Part shown: positions 57,254-64,000 of the stretch, in pieces
Position numbering within the stretch: the first letter of the stretch is position 1
Layout: each line of letters begins with the position of its first letter
Origin: Prauserella_A sp040645195
GTDB lineage: Bacteria > Actinomycetota > Actinomycetes > Mycobacteriales > Pseudonocardiaceae
Direction of reading: 5' to 3'
Assembly (NCBI RefSeq): GCF_040645195.1
Contig: NZ_JBEYXW010000003.1
Coordinates: 1-64,000, forward strand
DNA length: 64,000 nucleotides
Notes under the pieces: generated by a model
Databases searched by the model: none
The model's input: the letters and a program-made list of their open reading frames with translations, nothing else
What the model was told of the DNA's origin: nothing
Made by a program: the position numbers and the translations under genes

Positions 57254-60200
57254 ATGCGTCTTCCCCGGCATCCTCTGGCCCGCGGTACCGCCGTGCTGTG
57301 CGCTACGGCCACGTTCCTCGCGGTGGTCACACCGTTGAGCAGCGCCACGACGGCAGTATCCGCGGCAGCGGCGGCGCCGTCAGCGGGCGCCAGCACGGTC
57401 ACGCTGATCACCGGCGACACGGTCACCGTCGGTGCGCCGATCGAGGGCACGCCCACCATCTCGTTCACCCCGGCCGACGGCGGCAGCGCGCGCACGGGGT
57501 ACCGGACACTCCGTGATGGCACAGACGTCTACGTGGTGCCCGACGACGTGGCACACCTGGTGCCGCAGGTGCTGGAGCTGGATCTGTTCAACGTCACCGA
57601 GCTCGTCGAGACGGGCTACGACGATGCCAGCACCGACGCGCTGCCGCTCATCGTGCGCGGGCCACGGCCGCTGGCCACACTGGGCGCCGAGGCGGAGTCG
57701 CGCGCGCTGCCGAGCATCGATGCCACCGCGGTGACCATGCCCAAGGGACGCGTCGCCACCTTCACCGAAACGCTCGCCGCACCGGCGGGCCCACACACGG
57801 CAGGCGTGACCAAGGTGTGGCTGGACCGCAAAGTCGAGGCCACGGAGCTGGACCGCAACCTCGGCCGGATAGGCGCGCCGCAGGTGTGGGAGTCCGGGCT
57901 CAGCGGCGCGGGTGTCGACGTGGCGGTGCTCGACACCGGTGTGGACGCCGAGCATCCTGACCTGCGCGGCAAGATCGGCGCGCAGGCCGACTTCACCGGA
58001 GAAGGCACCCCAGCCGATGGCAACGGGCACGGAACCCACGTGGCATCGATCATCGGCGGCACCGGGGCGGCCGCCGACGGTGCGCGTAAGGGTGTCGCCT
58101 TCGACGCGAAACTGTTGTCCGGCAAGGTACTCGGCGCCGACGGCAGTGGTCAGCTGTCGTGGGTCATCGCCGGCATGGAATGGGCGGCACAGCAGGGATC
58201 CGACATCGTCAACCTGAGCCTCGGCGGACGCGCATCGTCCAATGGCGACGATCCGGTCGCAGAGGCACTCGACGCACTCAGCGCCGGCACCGGAACCCTG
58301 TTCGTGGTTGCGGCAGGAAACTCAGGACCCAGTTCCGGCACGATCGGTACGCCGGGGGTCGCCGCCAGCGCGCTCACCGTGGGCGCGGTCGGTGACCGCG
58401 GCTCGCCGGCGTGGTTCTCCAGCGTCGGTCCGACCGCCGGCTCCTTTCTGTCCAAACCGGACATCGCTGCCCCCGGCGTGGACATCACCGCGGCGAAGGC
58501 CGGCGGCGGGAGCACCGATCCGTACACCACGGTCTCCGGAACCTCACAGGCCACGCCACACGTCGCCGGCGCCGCGGCGCTGCTGCGGCAGCAGCATCCC
58601 GACTGGGACTGGCAGCGGATCAAGACAACACTGATGACCACCGCCGACCCGCAGTTCACCGATTTTCCCAGGCCTCATGCGGAGGGCGCCGGGTTACTCG
58701 ACCTACCCGGTGCTACCAGCGAGACGCTGCAGCTGAGCCGATCCACAGTGGACTTCGGATACCTGCGCTACCCGGACAACACCGATCCGGCGAGCCTCGA
58801 GCTGACGCTCACCAACACCGGGAAGACCGCGCAGGCCATCCAGTTCGCCGACCAGGCGCACGACAGTCAGGGCCGCACGGCGCCGGAGGACCTCGTGACG
58901 ATCTCGCGCACCGAGGTGACCGTCGCACCCGGAGCGGCGGAGACCGTGACCATCACGCTCACGCCTGCCAACGGCCCGGTCGGCCTGTACTACGGCGCGG
59001 TGACGTTGGTGCGGCCCGGGCTCGAGACGATCACCCTGCCGCTGAACACCATGATCGAGCCACCCCGCCACGATGTGCGGCTGACGGTGCTCGACCGGCA
59101 CGGCGAGCCCTGGGCCGGCGGCACCGTGTGGCTGGCCAACATGGACCACGTGCACCCGGAGACCGGTGGTGGGTTCACGACCGTCCAACTGGACGACAAC
59201 GGCCAGGGCACGGCCCGCATCCTGCCGGGTCCGGTGAGCATGGTGGCGAGGATCGAGACGCCGGCGAAGCACGGCGATCCGGCGAGCGTGTCGTTCGCCG
59301 GATCGCCCGAAGTCCTGGTGGATCGCGACCTGTCCTACACCATCGACGCCCGCCGTGCGCAACGGCTCGACCCCGCCACGGTCGCTGGGGCAACCACCGA
59401 AGTGTCCACTGTGTCCATCCACTATGCACGTGAGGACGCGCATCCCGACCCCGGTGGCATCGGCGACGGCATCTACGCCACCCGGCAGGAGATCGAGAAC
59501 GGCCAGGTGTTCCTGCAGCCGACGAGCCCGGTCGCCACGGGCGAAGCCGTGTTCGAGACGCACTGGCGACTGGAGGCAGGCGGCGCGCCGCGAGGCAGGC
59601 AGGCCGATCTGTACCACCTGGTGCTGGGCGGTGCCACCGTGCCCAACCCACCCGCCTACGGTGTGTCGAAGGCACAGGTGCGCCAGCTCGCCCGCATCGA
59701 CGCCGACTACCGCACCATCACCGGCGCGCCCGACACCTACGTGGAGACGCAGGAGCCGTACACGCCATTGGTCAGCAGCGTGTTCACCATCACGCACGAG
59801 CTCAGCGCACCGCAGCGGCGTGTCGAGCTCGTCACCGCATCGCCCGATGTGCGGTGGCGGCAGTGCCTCTACGGGCCGTACGGCGAGGTCGCGCAGCTGT
59901 GTACCGCGACGGAGTCGTATTCGTCCGGCGAGCGGACCGCGCCGGTGTGGCTGCGCGGACCGGTCCCGGCAGTGCACGGCACATCACACAACGCCACCCA
60001 GATCGAGCTGTTCGTCGGGCAGTCCGACGGTGAGCACAAGGGCGTTGTGCTGGACTCTGCCGCGGCGGGCGAGGACACGATGCGGTTGTTCCGCAACGGT
60101 GTCGAACTGCCGAGGGTGAACGGCGGCGCCTACTTCGAAACCCCACCGGAACCGGCGACGTTCCGCCTCGAGTACACATCGGACCCGGATCCGGCCCGGC

Positions 60201-60622
60201 TGCCGATCGGCACCCGCACGGAGACCAGCTGGACCTTCCCGTCTCAGGCGCCCACCGACCCGGATGTGTGGGACACGACGCCTCGCCTCCTGACGGTGGA
60301 CTACCAGCCGGGCACCGACTCGCTCGGGCGGTTCCGCAGCGGTGGAGCGCTGACGATGACGGCGCAGGTGGTCTCGGCGGCCGGCGTCGAGGACGCCTAC
60401 CGGCCCGAGCCGGGCAGGCTGCGCTTCTGGGCGTCAACCGATCACGGCAAGCGCTGGCGCGAGGCGATCGTGGTGCCACGGGGCAACGGCGAGTACTTCG
60501 TCGTCGTACCCGGTCTGGTGCTCCGCGCCGGCGAGACCGTGTCGGTCCGCGCGGAAGCCACGGCAGCACAGGGACGCGCGATCGAGCAGACGATCATCGA
60601 CGCCTACCCGGTCGTGCGCTAG
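57254..60622 (+). CDS. Secreted S8 subtilisin-like protease, 1122 residues
   Basis: An exported serine protease. The signal peptide spans about residues 1-40 (TAVLCATATFLAVVTPLSSA). A propeptide of about 170 residues follows. The catalytic domain has Asp in VDVAVLDTGVDAEHPDL, His in GNGHGTHVASIIGG and Ser in VSGTSQATPHVAGAAALL. The long C-terminal part (about residues 480-1122) starts with an immunoglobulin-like segment (LELTLTNTGKTAQAIQFADQ) and continues into beta-rich regions without sequence I recognise. It could be a nutritional protease or processing enzyme. It overlaps the convergent ParA gene by 4 bases. Confidence 0.93.
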   Translation: MRLPRHPLARGTAVLCATATFLAVVTPLSSATTAVSAAAAAPSAGASTVTLITGDTVTVGAPIEGTPTISFTPADGGSARTGYRTLRDGTDVYVVPDDVAHLVPQVLELDLFNVTELVETGYDDASTDALPLIVRGPRPLATLGAEAESRALPSIDATAVTMPKGRVATFTETLAAPAGPHTAGVTKVWLDRKVEATELDRNLGRIGAPQVWESGLSGAGVDVAVLDTGVDAEHPDLRGKIGAQADFTGEGTPADGNGHGTHVASIIGGTGAAADGARKGVAFDAKLLSGKVLGADGSGQLSWVIAGMEWAAQQGSDIVNLSLGGRASSNGDDPVAEALDALSAGTGTLFVVAAGNSGPSSGTIGTPGVAASALTVGAVGDRGSPAWFSSVGPTAGSFLSKPDIAAPGVDITAAKAGGGSTDPYTTVSGTSQATPHVAGAAALLRQQHPDWDWQRIKTTLMTTADPQFTDFPRPHAEGAGLLDLPGATSETLQLSRSTVDFGYLRYPDNTDPASLELTLTNTGKTAQAIQFADQAHDSQGRTAPEDLVTISRTEVTVAPGAAETVTITLTPANGPVGLYYGAVTLVRPGLETITLPLNTMIEPPRHDVRLTVLDRHGEPWAGGTVWLANMDHVHPETGGGFTTVQLDDNGQGTARILPGPVSMVARIETPAKHGDPASVSFAGSPEVLVDRDLSYTIDARRAQRLDPATVAGATTEVSTVSIHYAREDAHPDPGGIGDGIYATRQEIENGQVFLQPTSPVATGEAVFETHWRLEAGGAPRGRQADLYHLVLGGATVPNPPAYGVSKAQVRQLARIDADYRTITGAPDTYVETQEPYTPLVSSVFTITHELSAPQRRVELVTASPDVRWRQCLYGPYGEVAQLCTATESYSSGERTAPVWLRGPVPAVHGTSHNATQIELFVGQSDGEHKGVVLDSAAAGEDTMRLFRNGVELPRVNGGAYFETPPEPATFRLEYTSDPDPARLPIGTRTETSWTFPSQAPTDPDVWDTTPRLLTVDYQPGTDSLGRFRSGGALTMTAQVVSAAGVEDAYRPEPGRLRFWASTDHGKRWREAIVVPRGNGEYFVVVPGLVLRAGETVSVRAEATAAQGRAIEQTIIDAYPVVR

Positions 60623-61377
60623 GCGCCGAGCAAGTCGGTGAGTTCGGTCCAGAGGGAGTGGTAGGCCAGTGCTGCCGGGCTGCGCGGTGCGTAGCTCGGC
60701 AGCGGGGCACGCTGCACGGCCATCTGCTCGATCAGTGACAGCGCGGGGATCGCGGTCGGGCTGATGCCGCTGCGCTGCTGGGGCAGCGTCGCGATGATCT
60801 CCCGGTGCAGTGCTTTGCGGCGGTCGGCCATCGAGAAGAACGCGTGCAGCCGCGGCCGGCTCTGGTCGAACGTCTCGACGAACTCCGCGAGCTGGTCGTA
60901 GGTCCGCAGGGCCAGCACGGTCGGAATGATCGGCACGAGCACCACATCGGCGGCGTTCAGTACGTTCTCCGACACCAGCGACAGGCTCGGCGGGGTGTCC
61001 AGGAACACCACGTCGTAGTGGTCGGCGAGATCACCGAGCAGACGGGCAAGCGCACGGGCGGCCTGCCTGCCGGACTTGTGCGTACGGGCCAGATCGAGGT
61101 CCATGTTCCGGTAGGTGAAGTCAGCCGGAAGCAGGTCGAGCCCTTCGAAGTCCGTGCCTTTCAGCGCCGCGTCGATCGGCCGTGTGCCACGCACCAGCCG
61201 GGCACTTCCGCCCTTGACCCGTGGCTTGACGCGGAAGAGGTAGGTGGCGGCGCCCTGCGGGTCGAGATCCCAGATCAGCGTGCGGCTGCCGTGTTGTGCG
61301 CTCAGGTAGGCGAGGTTGACCGCCGCGGTCGTTTTGCCGACGCCACCCTTCACGTTGTACGAGGCGACGATCTTCAC
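60619..61377 (-). CDS. ParA-family ATPase coupled to a CHAD protein
   Basis: A 252-residue ParA/MinD-type ATPase. The deviant Walker A is NVKGGVGKTTAAVNLAYL, with the signature Lys. Walker A-prime is FLDTPPSLSLVSENVL and the DLDPQGAATYL motif is present. There is no HTH and no parB gene nearby, so it is not a plasmid or chromosome partition pair. Its ATG overlaps the stop of the CYTH-CHAD gene (ATGA). ParA ATPases can position cellular cargo. The CHAD partner suggests polyphosphate granules as that cargo, an inference. Confidence 0.9.
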   Translation of the reverse strand: MKIVASYNVKGGVGKTTAAVNLAYLSAQHGSRTLIWDLDPQGAATYLFRVKPRVKGGSARLVRGTRPIDAALKGTDFEGLDLLPADFTYRNMDLDLARTHKSGRQAARALARLLGDLADHYDVVFLDTPPSLSLVSENVLNAADVVLVPIIPTVLALRTYDQLAEFVETFDQSRPRLHAFFSMADRRKALHREIIATLPQQRSGISPTAIPALSLIEQMAVQRAPLPSYAPRSPAALAYHSLWTELTDLLGA

Positions 61378-62951
61378 GGCAACAGCGCCTTGATGCGCTC
61401 GCGCGTGTCCGGGCCGAGGAACTGTTCCAGCGCACCGGTGAGGTCGTGCCGGGCCTGCCGTTGCATCGTGACGAACCCGGCGGAGAGCTCCCCCATCGCC
61501 AGCAGCGTCGCCGCGGGTGGTTTGCCGGCTTCCTGCATGCGCTCGGCGAACACCCGCAGCGCCTCGCTCTGCACCTCACCGTCCTGAAAGGACCCGAGGA
61601 TGTCCTGAAGTTTCTTGAGGTCCTTGATCACCGCGCGGTGGGCGGCCGGTTCGGACATCGGTTTGACGAACTCGAGAAGGTAGCGCAGTTCCTTGCAGCG
61701 CTTGCGCAGATCGTGCACTGCCTCGGCGGGCGAGTCGGGCGTGATGACCTTTGCCTTGCGGATGAGCTTCTTGGTCATCCGGCGAATCCGATCCGCGGCG
61801 AGGGACTGCGCGTCGGGTTGCTCGTCGGCTTGCTCCTCGTCGGCAGGCCGGTCCGCTTCGATGATCTCGGTGAGCGCGGCTCGCCAGCCGTCGAGCAGGC
61901 GGCTGAACCGCTGCGAACGCAGCGAGCGGGCCAACGCCCGGCGTGCCTTCTCCCGTTCCGCTTCCAGGTGCTCGGCGAACGGGTCGAGGTCGGCGGGCTC
62001 ACCCGCGATGAGCCCGCTGGCGAGCGTGTCCAGTTCGAGCAGGTAGACGTCCAGATCGCGGGTGGGCGTGGTGATGTCGCCGAGCCATTTGAAGCCGGGT
62101 GTGTACCGGGCGGTCAGGCGCGGCGGGAGCACGTCGCCGACGAGCTTCAGCAGCGACCTCGTGCGGCGCACGGCCACGCGTAGGTCGTGCAGGAACTCGG
62201 TGTCGATGTCGTCGAGCACGCCGTTGACGTTTGCCAGGATGGCATCACCAAAGCCGCGCAGCGCGGTGGCGACCGCGACATCGGCAGGCATATCGGGCGT
62301 GATGCCCGGTGCGGCCGCCTCCTCCGCAGCAACACCCGCGGCGTGCATCAGCTCGTCGTAGAGCGTGTCGTCGGCGGGGACGAACTCCTCGGCCGCCAGC
62401 AGTGCCTTCTCGGCCCGTTTGGCATCGCGCTGGTACCCGAGCACGGGCCGCAGCGACACCCGCACCAACGGTGTTGTCCTCGCCGGCTCGGTGCCGGTGC
62501 TCTCCGCCCAGTCGATGCGCAGGACCGTCTTGCCGTCCTCGTTGAGGACCGCGACCTCCCGGGTCACCGTGCGGGCACGCAGGATCGGACCGACCGCGCG
62601 GACCCACATCGCCGCGCCCGCGGCAGAACGCACGTCACCGTCTGGGAGCTGCTCGACGCGCGCGGGCCACTGCTGCTGCGCGGTCAATGTCGTGCTGAAG
62701 GAGTTACCGTCGGCGGTCAGCGTCAAGGTGCCGGGTCCGGCAGCGCGCTCGTGGCTGAGCAGCATTCCCTTGTCCCGCAACCGCCAGTCGACGGTGTCCA
62801 GGTAGGTCACCGTCCGCACGCGCCGCACGCCTGGCGACAGTTCATATCCTCGCCCGGTGATCGGCTCCAGCGCGGACAGCACAGCAGCCGTCTCACCACG
62901 GGTCGGCCGGTCACGCCAGAGTAGCGCCGGTGGGTGCGAAACATTCGACAC
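61374..62951 (-). CDS. CYTH and CHAD domain-containing protein
   Basis: A 525-residue protein. The N-terminal CYTH-like triphosphate-tunnel domain spans about 1-200 (GYELSPGVRRVRTVTYLDT, GMLLSHERAAGPGTLTL). The C-terminal CHAD domain spans about 220-520 with its conserved His helices (DTEFLHDLRVAVRRTRSLLKL; AEAVHDLRKRCKELRYLLEF). CHAD domains bind polyphosphate and localise to polyphosphate granules. The usual CYTH ExExK start is not obvious here, so this domain may not be catalytic. It is translated with a ParA-type ATPase immediately downstream. Confidence 0.9.
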   Translation of the reverse strand: MSNVSHPPALLWRDRPTRGETAAVLSALEPITGRGYELSPGVRRVRTVTYLDTVDWRLRDKGMLLSHERAAGPGTLTLTADGNSFSTTLTAQQQWPARVEQLPDGDVRSAAGAAMWVRAVGPILRARTVTREVAVLNEDGKTVLRIDWAESTGTEPARTTPLVRVSLRPVLGYQRDAKRAEKALLAAEEFVPADDTLYDELMHAAGVAAEEAAAPGITPDMPADVAVATALRGFGDAILANVNGVLDDIDTEFLHDLRVAVRRTRSLLKLVGDVLPPRLTARYTPGFKWLGDITTPTRDLDVYLLELDTLASGLIAGEPADLDPFAEHLEAEREKARRALARSLRSQRFSRLLDGWRAALTEIIEADRPADEEQADEQPDAQSLAADRIRRMTKKLIRKAKVITPDSPAEAVHDLRKRCKELRYLLEFVKPMSEPAAHRAVIKDLKKLQDILGSFQDGEVQSEALRVFAERMQEAGKPPAATLLAMGELSAGFVTMQRQARHDLTGALEQFLGPDTRERIKALLP

Positions 62952-63073
62952 AGCAACAAATCCCAGGTCAGTACGGTCAGAAGCGCTCCTGAGTATAGTT
63001 CACGTCCGCGAATGCGCCCGGCAGCGTGGGAGTCAACGGCATCGCGGGCAACCTGAATGACGTTGCCGGATTG

Positions 63074-63101
63074 TTGCTTTCATCACACCCAGTCTTATCA
63101 T
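63074..63101 (+). promoter_or_regulatory. Probable promoter of a leaderless MEDS-STAS gene
   Basis: TTGCTT (63074-63079) and TATCAT (63096-63101) are separated by 16 bp. The -10 element ends 6 bp before the GTG at 63108, so transcription would begin at or next to the start codon. Confidence 0.5.
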
Positions 63102-63107
63102 GCTGAG

Positions 63108-63941
63108 GTGCGCCTTTCCGGAGAAATCAAGGACACCCACCGGCTCGGTGCCCATGATCACGCGTGCTGGGTTTACGACGACCCCGCCGAGTTTCAGGCA
63201 CACGCGGTGGAGTTCCTGACGGCGGGACTCGCGCAGGGACAGCGTGTCTATTACCTGGCCGACGCCGGCATGCACGAACTGCTGCAGGTGCTGCGGCACG
63301 TCAACGGCGGCGACGAAGCGCTGCGCCGCGGCGCCGCCCAGGTGCATCCCATCCGGACCCAGGACCAGGCACTGGACCCCGCCGAGCAGGTGGATGCGTA
63401 CGCCAAGGCGACCGAGGCGGCGCTCGCCGACGGTTACACCGGGCTGCGCGTGGCCGCCGACGAGACGGCACTGATCCGCGGGGCGAGCAGGATCGACGGC
63501 TTCGCGCACTACGAGTACCTCGTGGACCGGTACATGACCTGCAATCCGTTCGCGTCCTTCTGCGCATACGACCGGACTGCGCTGGGTGCCGAGGTCGTCA
63601 CGCAGTTCGCGTGCATGCATCCGGTCACCAGCGTCGGCGCCGCCCCCTTCCGGCTGCATGCCAGCGACAGTGCGGCACTCGCGCTCTGCGGTGAGCTCGA
63701 TCTGTCCACTCAGGACCTACTGAAGCTCGCCCTCGAACGAGCCGATCCCGAGCCGCGTAACGGTGAGCTCGTGATCGATGCCAGCGCGGTCAGTTTCATC
63801 GATCACCGCAGCCTCCTCCTGCTGGCCCGGTTCGCAGCGGAACGTGGTGCCACCGCCCTGTTGCTGACCAGCTCGAGCGGGCCCGCGCGGCTCGTCGACA
63901 TTCTGCGACTACCTGGGGTGAGGGTGGAGCGCATTACATGA
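63108..63941 (+). CDS. MEDS-STAS anti-sigma factor antagonist-like protein
   Basis: A 277-residue protein. The N-terminal MEDS domain (about 5-165) has HRLGAHDHACWVYDDPAEF, LAQGQRVYYLADAG and YTGLRVAADETALIRGA. The C-terminal STAS domain (about 190-277) has LALCGELDLSTQDLLKLAL, DASAVSFIDHRSLLLLARFA and LRLPGVRVERI. In canonical antagonists a Ser or Thr is phosphorylated near this D-x-S/T-x-I-D position. Here FIDHRSL keeps the Asp, with Ser two residues after the His. The GTG start is chosen because a promoter -10 lies just upstream. It overlaps the next gene by ATGA. Confidence 0.82.
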   Translation: MRLSGEIKDTHRLGAHDHACWVYDDPAEFQAHAVEFLTAGLAQGQRVYYLADAGMHELLQVLRHVNGGDEALRRGAAQVHPIRTQDQALDPAEQVDAYAKATEAALADGYTGLRVAADETALIRGASRIDGFAHYEYLVDRYMTCNPFASFCAYDRTALGAEVVTQFACMHPVTSVGAAPFRLHASDSAALALCGELDLSTQDLLKLALERADPEPRNGELVIDASAVSFIDHRSLLLLARFAAERGATALLLTSSSGPARLVDILRLPGVRVERIT

Positions 63942-64000
63942 CATCCGACGCGGCGGCAGGCCACCGCTGCTTCCTCCACGCGACGGGCTCCTACGGCTCA
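63938..64000 (+). CDS. Start of a MEDS-type gene, cut by the window end
   Basis: The first 21 codons (GHRCFLHATGSYGS at the end) overlap the MEDS-STAS stop (ATGA). The opening resembles the start of MEDS-domain sensor kinases or anti-sigma factors that are usually paired with such antagonists. The rest is outside the window. Confidence 0.5.
   Translation, partial: MTSDAAAGHRCFLHATGSYGS

Noticed and set aside
60619..61377. Plasmid or chromosome partition locus
   Set aside because: No parB gene or parS-like repeats nearby; the ATPase is coupled to a CHAD protein instead.

Overview
The window is a high-GC chromosomal segment of an actinobacterium, most likely of the Pseudonocardiaceae type (Amycolatopsis/Pseudonocardia-like). 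The grounds are very high G/C at third codon positions, frequent GTG and TTG starts, ATGA/GTGA gene overlaps, and actinobacterial families: the SAM-dependent methyltransferase of the DUF574 type, a DUF222-HNH protein, a MEDS-STAS protein and a LuxR/TrmB regulator. The genus is inference. I saw no rRNA, tRNA, CRISPR array, insertion sequence or replication origin.

Layout. (1) 1-10.3 kb: a decayed GntR-like relic, then one rightward operon with a lipoprotein peptide-binding protein, two permeases, a MarR-type regulator, a dual ATPase, an M14 carboxypeptidase, an amidase and an ornithine-cyclodeaminase-like enzyme. It looks like an uptake and dismantling route for a peptide or amide. A strong hairpin terminator closes it. 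(2) 10.3-15.4 kb: a TetR regulator with an unusual C-terminal domain, a winged-helix protein and a half-length pyruvate phosphate dikinase (ATP-grasp plus phosphohistidine domain) in one overlapping operon; a histidine phosphatase; a deleted relic of the same TetR gene with its promoter; and an ABM monooxygenase. (3) 15.5-26.1 kb: a complete propane 2-monooxygenase operon (prmA, B, C, D, amidohydrolase, MIP18-type protein, alcohol dehydrogenase, GroEL-like chaperonin) read leftward, with a divergent AcoR/MimR-like activator. (4) 26.2-27.7 kb: a lower-GC island with an orphan Imm52-type immunity protein and small unknown or broken genes.

(5) 27.8-51.0 kb: a large carboxylate catabolic island. 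HMG-CoA reductase and HMG-CoA lyase read rightward and converge on a 15-kb leftward block: two CaiB/BaiF CoA-transferases, a TcuA-like flavoprotein dehydrogenase, three MmgE/PrpD proteins, a crotonase, a thiolase-like protein with its DUF35 partner, an FbpABC-type ABC importer and an IclR regulator. From the same central promoter region an RraA-like aldolase and a tripartite tricarboxylate transporter (tctC-tctB-tctA) read rightward, followed by a convergent LysR regulator. The gene set points to uptake of a tricarboxylate or branched dicarboxylate, oxidation or dehydration, CoA activation, hydration and C-C cleavage. I cannot assign the exact substrate, and I know of no described pathway with this combination.

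(6) 51.3-64 kb: mostly housekeeping or accessory genes: a Pro/Glu-rich membrane-anchored lytic transglycosylase, a glycosyltransferase, a DUF222-HNH protein, a GNAT acetyltransferase, a methyltransferase, a divergent TrmB/LuxR regulator and 1122-residue subtilase, a CYTH-CHAD protein translationally coupled to a ParA-type ATPase, a MEDS-STAS protein and the start of a further MEDS-type gene cut by the window edge.
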